This document shows, in pieces, positions 9,588 to 20,119 of a stretch of DNA of 64,000 nucleotides. The notes under the pieces are model-generated. The model saw nothing but the letters and a program-made list of their open reading frames with translations, ran no database searches and was not told where the DNA came from. The translations under genes and the position numbers were made by a program. Origin of the DNA: Nymphaea colorata (Eukaryota > Streptophyta > Magnoliopsida > Nymphaeales > Nymphaeaceae); contig NC_045149.1 in assembly GCF_008831285.2 (NCBI RefSeq), forward strand, positions 3,897,500-3,961,499, given 5' to 3'. The first letter of the stretch is position 1. Each line of letters starts with the position of its first letter.

Positions 9588-11735
9588 AAGCCACTAAATA
9601 GAATCTGTCCTTGAGGCATGCACTTCAAGCAAAAGCATGTCACTATGTGAAGCGTACACCTCTTCCAAATGAGGCGCACGTTTCATGGACACGTGTGCCT
9701 CAAACATGTGCCTCAATGCATAGACTTCTCACAACATTGCAACCGACTGCAAATGCTGAGAGTGCTGGTCGAGTACAGCCCGCCTGGCCACTAAGGACAC
9801 CTCTGGTGCGCTGTGCAAGGCCGGCAGTGAAAGTTCGGTGACGACATGGGCCTCCTGGCCGATGATGGTGTGATGACTCGGCCTTCCTGGCCGAATGCTG
9901 CAGTTATGTGGGGTGCTGCTAATGCAGTCCTCTTGGCTACGAGAGACGCCGAGACTGCAAGGATTGGCCGCGGTCTGTCTCGGAAGGCCTAGGCTGTGGA
10001 CACCTAGGAGGAGGACTGAAATGGGTTGGGTTAACTCATGATAGGCTAGGTTTAGGTTGGTGCTCAAGGGGGTTGAGTCAAGGACTAGGCTCGGTCAAGG
10101 GCTAGGTTGATTCGGTTTAGAGGTGCGGGTTATGTTCAACTTATGAGGGGTAAACTAGGTAATTTTGGCTTAGGGTTTAGGCGATAGGCAAATGACGGTG
10201 GTCGAGGAAAGAATTGATTAGGTAGGTGCAGCTGGACCAAATGTAGAAGGTTAGCACTTTAGGGAAAGTGCGACTAGGGTAAAAGGTGAGTGGGACCAGT
10301 TTAGCTAGGTGATGGGGAAAGGAGGACACTTGGCGAGTAAAAGGGAGGACTTTCTTAAAATGTAGGGCGTTTGCGGGTGGACCAAGAAGGACGCGTGAGA
10401 GGATAAGGAAATGTGAAGGGGAGACTCTAACTTTTCCTAAAATGAGGGAAGGTATTGCGCGTGGGGCTCGCGCCTAACTAGGAAAGGCATGTGGGGCTAG
10501 CACCAAATGTGGAAGGGATTACCGTGCGGAACTTGTGCCAAATGTGGAAGGGAGTCTAGCAGAAGCTGCTGCCTATCTCTTCACGTGTGGATGTTGGCCA
10601 CGTGTCTAGATATGAAGGGCTAGGGATGATCAAGAAAGGCAAGAGAGCCACTTACCGAAATTGGAGACCAATGGCCAAGGAAAGCGATGAAGCACCGACG
10701 ACTAGGGTTGTAAACCCTAGTGCGCTCCTCCAACAATTGTCTGAAATACCTTTTTTGATAATTCTTCGAATTTGATCTTCACGAGGGCAATTTGGTCCCT
10801 TCACCAGAATCTTCTTAAATTGGCCAGAAATAGTGCACTGGTGGTCGGACTAGATGAAATTCCGGCCAAAGCCGAAACTACACCAAATCGGACCAGAATT
10901 ACGCCAAACTATACCAAAATCTTTCCCTTACTTGGGCACATCTTTTGGACGTGTTTGCTGGATGTTTTGACCCAAAAATCTGCCTCTTTCAAAGTCTTTT
11001 TCTTGTTGGAATTACGCGGTCAAGTTTGAAGGGACCGAGGGTCGCCGAAATAGAATTTCGTGATGATTTCACTGGAGAAACTCAATCAACTTTAGGGGAA
11101 AGAGGCGGGAAAATCTAAGGGTTCTTGAGGCACGCAAGAGATGGTTTAATACTGATTTCAATCGAGAAATAGAAGACCAAGTTCACGGGTGTGCACCTTG
11201 GGATTGACCTCTTAATCCTAGCCGAACTCAATATTAAAGCATAACAACGTAGTTGCTCACCAACCACTAGGAGTTCTCACGAAACTAACCTTGATTTTCC
11301 TTGGATTTGAGTCAATTGCTAGAGTCACCCGAATGCTCAAACTCCTTCAGCCTTCCCTACGTGAAATTGGCCTCTCAACCTTTGTGTGGTTCAAAGGGCG
11401 ACACCGATATGAACTTGCACGTGTATGGGGTACTTCGTGGACTTGTTGGAGACGCGATGCACCAGAGCTCACCTTGTTTCCTAAGCTGTGATTCTTCGGT
11501 CGAGTGGATGAGGAAAAGAAGAAGAAAACGAGGAAGAGAAGAAAAATGACCGTCGGTTTGTAGAGCATAGACACTGGTATGGTGGCCGGAATTCACCAAA
11601 GGGTTGGAAGAAGATAAGAGGCGATGCAGGGAAGAGGGAGTGTGCGGGGGAGAAGGGAGTCGAGAGGAGAGAGACAAGATTGCGGAAAATGAACTTGAAA
11701 TTCTTGATTGCATAGTCAAACCCTAATTACAAAAG

Positions 11736-11743
11736 TATTTATA
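11736..11743 (-). promoter_or_regulatory. Element F LTR TATA box
   Basis: TATTTATA on the plus strand reads TATAAATA on the minus strand. It sits in a block homologous to the TATA region of E (22722-22729). Confidence 0.5.
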
Positions 11744-11917
11744 GTCTTAATTCAACTCGGTTCACAATCTGAACCGGTTTACACAAATGAATCAAGTTTC
11801 AAAAGCAAATGCATAAGAAATAAAACGAGACTAAACTGTCTCAGATCCATGAACTCGACATCCCCTACCTGCACGTGTTGGGCATTGGTTCGGTCGCCAA
11901 ATCTGCCTAGGCTGGCC

Positions 11918-12274
11918 CTAGACTGGCCCTAAGCGCTTGGATCTAGCATCAATACTTAGGCGGATTCGATCTAAACCGGGGATAAGTCTATCTCCTTGGC
12001 CTACACATGAAGAAGTCACGCCCAAGTGTTGGTGATCCATCTTACTAACTTGACTTAGAGCCGTTACAATTCTGCCCTCTCCAGCCTCTGCATCAACTCT
12101 AAGTTCTGTGTTAACCTCTTTTCTGCTGCCAATGCCTTGGTCTACACCACCCACACCTCCCATCATACCCGAACTCGGGTCTTCATCACCTCGGCCGACT
12201 TGTAACTGTCGCAAGGCGGGCTGTCCCTGCCCTCTATGGCTGCTCTTGGCCACATCCTCGACCGGCCTCGGCAT
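11918..12274 (-). other. LTR-encoded C-terminal tail frame of element F
   Basis: A 118-codon open frame begins where the U3 end of the LTR is expected. It is hydrophilic and contains a KEVN...EL block like the E tail (KEVNQGLEDAIV). In B, C and E the pol frame continues through the PPT into U3; this relic appears to keep the same frame although its pol is gone. Similarity to the E tail is short, so the call is moderate. Confidence 0.35.
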
Positions 12275-12340
12275 AGTCCTAGGTTAGACCATATCATGGC
12301 CACTGTGGATGGATGGATGAGATAGATGGTAGCATCGAAC

Positions 12341-12345
12341 AGAAG
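12341..12345. repeat. Element E target-site duplication, left copy
   Basis: AGAAG precedes the LTR start at 12346. The right copy at 23068-23072 is GGAAG, matching four of five bases, as expected for an old insertion. Confidence 0.5.
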
Positions 12346-14861
12346 TGTTGGGACTATTGCCCTGCGTCGATCAAACCGAGACCGAGAGTCAGCCATAAGC
12401 TAGGATCCCTCGAGGGAAGCCAGAAAAACGGAATCCTAAACATGTTCATACAAGTAATCTACCCAGTCGGATAGGTGACGAGCACGGCCCACCTGGCCGC
12501 ATGGGCGCAATGATGATGATGACATGGGTGCGGCCCTCTTGGCCGCAATCGGTGACAATGCTGTGACGAGATGATGATGGGAAACACCTGCAGCTGCAAT
12601 GGGCGAGGCTAAGTTGTGGTTGGGGATGGGCTAAGGGGGGTTAAGCGAGGTCAATGAGGAGGCTCAGTCTTGGGTCTAGGTGAGTCCGGGTGGCTAGGTG
12701 AGGTCAAGGCATGAGGGTTGGCTGGGTTCGACTTGGGCTAGATCGGGTGATGCGAGGTGGCCAAATTGCAAGGTTAGGGTGAGAGGGTGAGTGCGGCTAG
12801 CATTTTGGACGAAGATAGGAAAGAGTGGTCTGGACTTGCTGCACATGGAGGAGTTACGAGTGGGGAGGCCCGGTTAGGAAGGAGGAGGGACACTTGGCAA
12901 CGCGGGAAGGATTGCCTTTGCGAACGTGGGGTTGTCTTTCATGAAATGTAGGGGAATTGGCGAGATGGCTTGGGTTTCAAACAATCGAGGGGGAGAGTGG
13001 CTGCGGTTACCTTTTTGGGAGGAGGTGGTGCATGGGGATGAGGTTGCACCAGTTTCCTATTTTGTAGGAAACGTGCGAGTGGGCGAGAGATACCTTTTTG
13101 GAAGGTGGATGAACTGGCTCTCGCCTTCCCTTGATTGGCGACATGTGGTGAGATGGATGGCCGAGATTGGGGGTGAGTCGGGTGACTTGGCCCCTATTGC
13201 CGAGCCTGATGGAAATGGCAAAAGAGGGGTGCCAAGAGCCGGGGGCTAGGGTTTAATATTCTAATTCACGAACTCTGCTAAGGACTAATTCAGCCTTGCA
13301 AAAAGAAACTATAGTCACTAATTAATAATCCAATTCAAGGGCAAATGGGTAACTTTCACCATAGTAGCTTTAGTTGGCTGGAAAAGTAGTAGTGGTGGCC
13401 GGACTTGGACTGATTCTGACCGAAGGCTGGATTCTTCTCGTTCTTGCTTGGAATATATTCAAAATTTGTCAGAAGTTGGGTTAGATATGGGCAATGCCTT
13501 TGGAATTGAACAGCAGCTTGGGTCGCGCCTGGATTTGTCCAAATGGTGGCTGGAAGTGGGCTATTTTTTGGTGGTAATGAGAGGCCAAAACCGCAAGGGA
13601 TTCAGCCACAGTCTTGGCTCTTTCTCTCAAGGAACTAATCTCCAATCTTGCGGACGAGCAAGGGATCTCGGGTAGAGGAGCTAGACCATTGATGGGGGTG
13701 GAGATAGTCGGGATTTGTGGCTGCGGGAAGAGATCCAACTCTTGGGGATTTCACCGAGGGCAAGACCTATACCTTGTAGCCTAGATCTGTGCCTATTCCT
13801 TCTGATCGTAAGCAATCTAACTACCAATACCGAATCAAAATTCTAAACATGCCTGGGAATGGACTATCGGGCTCGATTTGTTGCGTTTGAAGTCAAAAAT
13901 TCAAACCACGAACGTCCCAAGTGCTGCAGCCTTCCCGGATGAAGGATCGGCCTCTAAACTCCCTCGGGTTGTAGGGAGAATGCACTTGAACCTTCGTTTG
14001 CGTGTGAGATTGGAGAAATCGTGGATGGAACTGATCAACGAGTTGCCTTTGACAGCCGCTCCTTGCCGCCTCCAAGCATTGATCCGTTAGCCGAGTTGGA
14101 GAAAGGAGAAGAGATGAGAAATTGGGGTAGGTGAGGAGGAAGCACTCGGTTTCTAGAGCAAAACCAGCTGTCGCCGGTCGTGGGGTTGGAGAAGAAGTTC
14201 CAGCCGCCGCCAGTAGGGTTGGGGAAGACAGAGAAGAAAATGAGGTGCGAGGAGGAGAAGAGAGGAGAGAGAAGACTTGTGAGAAAATGATTCAATCCTT
14301 CATTAAGCATCATCAAACCTAATTATAAAAAGTTTAGATAGTCTTAACAATTCTCGGTTCATAAAGTGTCCCGAACCGAGACACTTACACATGAACAAAA
14401 GCAATTAACGAAACAAGGCGAGACGAGACATCTTAGAAGTCCAAGTGTGACTCGAGCCTTGTTTGCTCGAGGGGAACTTGTCTGGGCGCTGCCCAGACTC
14501 GATCTTCAGTGTGTTTTGGCCTCACCGGGTAGGTTTAGCCCATAACTTGCCTAGGCTGGACCCTAGGCTGCCTCTATTGACCTGAGTTTCAGACTAGACT
14601 CTGGATCGACCTGTTCTAAAAAGGGTTTAGGTCCTTGACCTAGTTCTTGACCGCCTTGAAGCTTTGCCTCGAGCTGCCCATGTTTGGGCCCTTGATGCTC
14701 TGCCCGCGCCTCCCACTATAGCATCTTCTAGTCCTTGGTTAACCTCTTTATGCACTAAAATGCCTTCACCCACGCATGCCGCTAGCCTGGCCAAAGCTCC
14801 TTGGCTGCTCTCGGCACCATCTGCCGCTACATTCGGCTGATCCACAGGTAGGTCTGTAACA
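12346..14861 (-). mobile_element. Element E: 3' LTR (minus orientation)
   Basis: It starts TGTTGGGACTATTG and ends CTGTAACA on the plus strand, pairing with 20120-23067. Compared with that copy it lacks about 635 bp after 12475 (matching about 20249-20883). It keeps about 205 bp near 14510-14710 that the other copy lost. Many point differences show great age. A double hairpin lies at 14451-14498. The TATA site near 14331-14340 is mutated. Confidence 0.85.
14451..14498 (-). other. U3 double hairpin of element E
   Basis: Stem 1 is CTCGAGC/GCTCGAG (14451-14457 with 14465-14471, 7-nt loop). Stem 2 is GTCTGGGC/GCCCAGAC (14480-14487 with 14491-14498, 3-nt loop). B and C carry two adjacent hairpins at the same place with different stem sequences. 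Confidence 0.6.
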
Positions 14862-14874
14862 GATCGTCCCTCCT
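14862..14874 (-). promoter_or_regulatory. Element E polypurine tract
   Basis: On the minus strand AAGGAGGGACGAT lies directly before the 3' LTR start (TGTTACAG). It would prime plus-strand DNA synthesis. Confidence 0.65.
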
Positions 14875-17800
14875 TAAATCGAACTTGTCTCCAAGCTCGT
14901 TTTGTAGGGAAACGGTGGATGACCTATTCGTATTCTTCCCATGGCGTGCCTCTATCTGGTCCTTCCCATTCAATAAGGACCTCATGTCACATCCTACCAT
15001 GTCGCTGCATATGCCTATGCTTCAGTGTAGGGAGTGGGCAACTGATCAGGTATGTGCTCTATTTCTACAGGAATCTTCTCGTGGTGTGGTTTTAGCCGTG
15101 TGACGTGAAACACTAGATGTACTACTACTACTCTTGAAAGGACAAGCCGATAGGCGACCTTCCCCACCTTTTTCACACCAGATAGGGACCATAGTAGTGG
15201 GGAAAAAGCTTTGAATATGGTTGTCCCATAAGGGACCTCTGCCTCAATGGGAGTCTCTTCAGCCAAACATAAATCTCTACTTTGAACTCATGATCCTTAC
15301 GACCCTTGTCGTAAGTTTGTTTCGTGTTGTTCTGCGCCTTAGCAATGTTCTGCTTGAGGGAATCTAACACCTCTTCACGAGTGTGCAGTTCGCAATCTAC
15401 ACCATCGTCAACTGTCATTCCCCCTTCATGTCATGGTATGGTCGGAGGGGGAAAACCGCAAAGGGCTTCATAAGGTGTAATGCCGGAGATGAGTGCTAAT
15501 TGGTGTTGTAGGATCACTCGGCCCATGGTAAAAACTTCACCCACAAGTTTAGTCGTTCTCCCGCAAAGCACCTCAAATAGGTCTCTAAGGACCGGTTCAT
15601 GATCTCACTCTGCCCATCAGTTTGCGGGTGGTGAGCTATGCTAAACTGAAGAGTGATATCCATCATCTTCATGTATTCTTTTCAGAACGCAGAAAAATAG
15701 AATCTCTATCGCATACCACTAGCTGGCATACCATGGAGTTTTCCCACATACTCTTGATACATAGTCACTATCATAGGCCCCTGATACATCCTGGGCAAAG
15801 GGGCGAAATGGCTGTACTTTGTCAGCCTATCCACCACAACTAAGACTACTTCCTTGTTTTCTGATTTCGGCAATGCATCTATGAAGTCCAAGGCTTGGTA
15901 GGTATAGGTAATGGATTGAGGTGGCCGGAAGGCTTGGTAGGTATAAGTAATGGATTGAGGTGGCCGGGAGGCTTGATTGCATCGTATTTTTCTCTTTAGC
16001 ACACCACTCATTGCCACACAAATTTCTACACATATGCTTTTAGCACTTTCCCCTAGAACTGGGCTTTAATGCGACTAAGGGTCTTTGCGTCCCCTTCATG
16101 TCCTGCCGTAGGCATAGAGTGGAAGTGGTGCAGTAGGATCTACTTGAGGCCTGATTCTGGAGGGACTACTGCTCGATTCTTTCTAAGTAAGAGATCGCCT
16201 CTCACGGAGTAGCATGGGATCGACACCGGATTTTGGTTGAGGGAGGCTTTGATGAGCCGGAGTCTCTCATCCTCTTGTTGTTCTGCCGCTAGTCTGTACC
16301 ACAAGTTCATCTCTACCACTGAGAGTGTCATCAAGTGCCCGTTCAAATGAGACAAGGCATCAACTGTTGTATTGTCTGGACTTCATTTGTATTCAATCTC
16401 AAAATCGTAACCTAGAAGTTTCGCCAGCCATCTCTGTTGGGTAGGAGTCGATACCCTTTGTTTCAACATGAACTTCATGCTATTCTTGTCTGTCTTCACT
16501 ATGAATCTACGACCGATGAGATATGGTCGCCATTTTTCCACTGCGAGAACAATAGCGAGTAGCACTTTCTTGTATGTTGAGAGAGGCTTGGCCTGGCTAG
16601 TGAGGGCTTTGACATATACGTGATGGGGTGACCATCATGATTGAGTACTGCCCCGACGCCAACATCACAAGCATTTGTTTCCACTGTAAAAGGCTTGTTG
16701 AAATGGGGGAGTGTTAATACTGGTGCAAGCATGAGGGCTGATTTCAATCTATCGAAAGCTGCCCTAGTCATATCCATCCAAATGAAGGCTCCTTTCTTCA
16801 ACATCTGGGTTAGGGGGGCTGCAATAATTCCATAGTATGAACCTTCAGTAATACCATGTTAACCCTAGGAAGCCTTGTAACCCCTTTAAGTCTTCGAGCA
16901 GTGGCCATTTGTCCATGCATGCAATTTTTTGGGGTTTGCCCGAACCCCCTCTCTGGAGACAATATGTCCTAAATAGCCAATAGAGGATTGGCCGAAGCTG
17001 CATTTTGACAATTTGGCATACAGACGGTGTTCCCTCAGAACCTGTAGAGTTGTAGTGATATGTTCTGCATGCTGCTCGAGGGTCTTGCTGTACACTAGAA
17101 TATCGTCAAAAAAGACCAGGATGAACTCACGTAAATGGCGCCTAAAAGTGTTATTCATGCAACACTGAAACGTTGTAGGCGTGCTAGTCAATCCGCACAG
17201 CATGACCAAGAACTCATAGTGCCCGTCATGAGTTATGAAGGCCATCTTCTCAACATCTTCCTCGTTCATCCTGATTTGGTGGTAACCCACACATAGATCT
17301 AACTTTAAAAATATGGGGGCACCGGCTAATTCATCCAATAGTTCATCGATATCCAGTATCAGATGGCGATCTTTGATGGTGGCCTCATTAAGCACTCTGT
17401 AGTCAATACAAAAGTGCCAGGTGTTGTCTTTCTGCCTTCTGGTTGTACCCATATCTGTAGGGCCTGACATTAATGGGCTCGGCTCCTTGAGCCATGATGA
17501 TACGGTGGTCATATGCCCGCCTTGGGGGAAATCCCTTCGGTTCGTCGAAGACATCTTCAAACTGACCAAGTATTTGCCAAATTTCGACAGGTACTTCCTC
17601 CTCTACTTTCTCCACCAATGGCGCATCTGTTGCCATGGCGACTACCCAATAAGCTGGTTGTTGCATGACAATTGCCTTAAGCGCGGCCTTGGGTTCTACA
17701 GTGGTGTTCATGGCTGTAAGGGTGACTGGGATGTCCCTCCCTCCTTGGCAAAGGTCATCTTCATATTTTTGAAGACCCATCTAGCCACTTAACTCCAAGG

Positions 17801-19537
17801 ACTATGTCAACGCCTCTTATTGGCAACACCAATAGATCCATTGTTTAGGGTAATTTTTGCATGACCAGCTTAACTTCGTTGCACGAGTGCATGCAAGCCA
17901 ATCGTGACCCATTTCCTACCACAACAGTAAGTGGTGATTGGGTGGTTAAGGGGTAATCAATGGCCTTTGCCGCTTCAACACTCATAAAGTTGTGTGTCGC
18001 CCCTGAATCCAATAGAACTATTACTGTGTCGGTTAGGGTCCATCAACGAGTGATAGGTGCTCTCACCATCTACTCTCGGTTCTGTATGTTCTTGTCCCTC
18101 GGATGGTAGGATCTCTTCTAGAGGAACCAGCTCATCCTCATCATCACTGTCAATCACCTCAAACACTTGGAAGCATTTGCATTTATGACTCTTGTCTCAT
18201 TTTTCTTTGCAATAAAAACACTGATTGGTTTTAATCATTTCCTTCCATTCTTGTTTACTGATGTACGTGAGGGGTACCCTATCTCGAAAACCCGATCTGG
18301 GTTCCTCTTTTTGAAAGGGAGGATTTCGAGGTGGAGGGGCCCAATTCCTGTTGGGCTCATTCCCCTTAAACGATCGTTTTATTGCATTTTTCCGCCGAAT
18401 CCTTTCCTCAATTGTTCGGGCCATTGCAAAACAATCAACCAAATCTGTGTGACGTTGGATCTGCATGTCTATCTGATTTTCCTCTTTCAATCCACCTATG
18501 AAAGCACCAATTAGGGACCTATCTATCCAGTCAACCATGCTTGAGAGGTTTTCAAACCTCCTCTGGTATTTCTGGATGGTGGAAGTTTGCCATAGGTTCT
18601 TCAAATCTATGTCAAAGTCTGTGTATGAGGAATCATCGAACCTAGTTTGCAATGCTTCCTTGAAGGTTCCCATTCAATGTCGGGATGACGATGCTTCAAC
18701 CAAAGGTACCAGTGCATAGCATCTCTCTCTAGATACATGACTGCTATTTTGACCCATCCATCCTTAGGTACATGCTGACAGGCAAAGTACTGTTTTGCCT
18801 TAAATGACCCATTCTTTCACGTCTTTACCACTGAACCATGGGAACTCAGTCTTGACGGAGGGAGTCTGCCATTGGGGAGGAGGTCTATAACCTTTATCTC
18901 CTTCTGGTCCATATCCATATAGTTCTTTGTCATATTCTTGACCTCTCCATTATCGATTCTTGCTGAAGTGGCTGCATGGAGGTGGCCCTTGACCAAATGG
19001 AGATGGCCCATGGCCATATGGAGGTGGTCCATGGGGAACTCTGCCATGCCCATTAGGATGTTCATTCGGGGGTCCGTTCATGAGTTGCATTTCAGGCTCG
19101 GGTCTTTGCTATTGTTCAACATTCAACTTACCACCCACATGGCTGGTCCCAATGTGAGAAGTGGGAGCATTCGGCTCATGCCCTTCCAGAAATGAAGGAG
19201 GACTAGGAGTACTGCCCAAGATTCCCTTGCCTTTATCAACTCCCGGGTTGGGCCCTTGGACTGTCCTTTCCCCTTGAGCCCTTGTGTCTTGTTGATTTGC
19301 AGATAGGGCTCGGATCATTTCCTCAATGTCATCCAACTTGGTAAGCTTAGAAAGTTGGTTCCTACAATCAGTGATATCATGTCTCATCCACATCACTTCA
19401 TTTTTCATGAATGCGATACACACAATGTTGTAGGTTTGTATTTCTACCAAACTCGTGTTTTGTGGCTCTTCATGGCTAGACGTCTCCTCCTCTTGCTCGG
19501 GAGATTCAATCACTGGTTGTTTGCCTTTCTTGGCCAT
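14875..19537 (-). pseudogene. Element E gag-pol, decayed chromovirus polyprotein
   Basis: The order from the ATG at 19537 (MAKKGK) is as follows. Gag N terminus is at 19109-19537. Gag core and a CFYCKEK knuckle remnant, followed by stop and DKSHKC, are at about 18150-18673. Protease with a DSGATHNF-type site is near 17950-18020. RT is at 16886-17569, with FFDD kept in ILVFFDDILVYSK. RNase H (TNACDVGVGA) and its connection are at 16383-16804. Integrase is at about 15170-16350, and a chromodomain-like end reaches 14875 (EWEGPDRGTPWEE). Many stops and frameshifts break it, and an 11-codon motif about ITYTYQAFRPPQS is duplicated in tandem near 15895-15975. Wording follows B and C closely, so it is the same lineage but older. 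It cannot make a functional polyprotein. Confidence 0.85.
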
Positions 19538-20119
19538 TTTTGAAGTTTTTCGAAATGGCCACACACACTACTAGAAAAATCCAAAGACTGTCGAAAACCA
19601 AACTGAAACTACGACTCAAACTAGATTGCACCAAATCCGAAATCTGCTGAAAACAAACTGCCTACACCGACTAGACTGCCCTGCTACACCGAAAACCCAA
19701 AAGCTACCGACACTGCCGATGCTGCCTGTGCCACTGCCGCCTACACTACCGCTGCTACGTGTGCGCTCGTCGGCAAGGGAGACGGGATGGCCTACCTGGC
19801 ACCTCGGTTGCTGCACCACGCTCTCGGTCAAGCTCAAGAATGGGGCCTAAATCGCCACATCCGCCAGACGCCTCAGTGACGTACCGCGAGCCTAGCTACC
19901 CTCGGTGGTGTTGTGCACACCACCCACACCTGGCTGCTAGAGTTAGCAGGCCTGGCCGTGAGAAACACTATACTAAATGCCTACTCAAAGAAGACCAAAA
20001 CTGCTCCTACTTGAAGTCTATTAAAAACCGTATATACTAAAGATGAAAACTTGAACAAAACACCAAAAATTGTCCACTAACAACTGCCAGTTGCACGTCA
20101 AGGTGACTCTGATACGAAC
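19538..20119 (-). promoter_or_regulatory. Element E leader and primer-binding site
   Basis: The 582 bp between the 5' LTR and the gag start are non-coding. On the minus strand the sequence next to the LTR reads GTTCGTATCAGAGTCAC (20103-20119), a mutated tRNA-Met PBS. A hairpin GGTGGTGT/ACACCACC lies at 19904-19924, where B and C also carry a hairpin. Confidence 0.65.
19904..19924 (-). other. Leader hairpin of element E
   Basis: GGTGGTGT/ACACCACC with a 5-nt loop, following TACCCTC. B (39061-39082) and C (51767-51788) carry different but pairing sequences after the same CCCTC. Confidence 0.5.

Larger units (their letters stand above)
8227..9739. mobile_element. Non-autonomous hAT-like DNA transposon
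   Basis: A 1.5 kb block interrupts the F LTR. Its ends are inverted: CAATGTTGTAAAAGG at 8227 and, on the other strand from 9739, CAATGTTGTGAGAAG (9 identical bases, then 3 of 6). Both flanks are rich in GAGGC/GCCTC subterminal motifs, a habit of plant hAT elements. The 8 bp outside (CTACCATC and CAACCGAC) match at 5 positions, compatible with a decayed 8-bp target duplication. No transposase is visible. The AT-rich interior holds an F-box-like exon. Confidence 0.55.
7612..12283 (-). mobile_element. Element F: relic chromovirus LTR, minus orientation
   Basis: From 7612 the sequence follows the same order as the LTRs of E, B and C. It has the U5 block with a GGACAGGCACCCCGG-like segment, the CTATAGGGGG...TTACCGG block (7980-8010), GC-rich middle, a TATA box on the minus strand (TATAAATA, 11736-11743), and a U3 tail with an open frame. 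The left end is missing or eroded at the junction with element A. The right end, near 12283, is estimated from where the E, B and C LTRs would end. An insertion at 8227-9739 interrupts it. About 60 bp of F internal sequence may follow before E begins. Confidence 0.55.
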
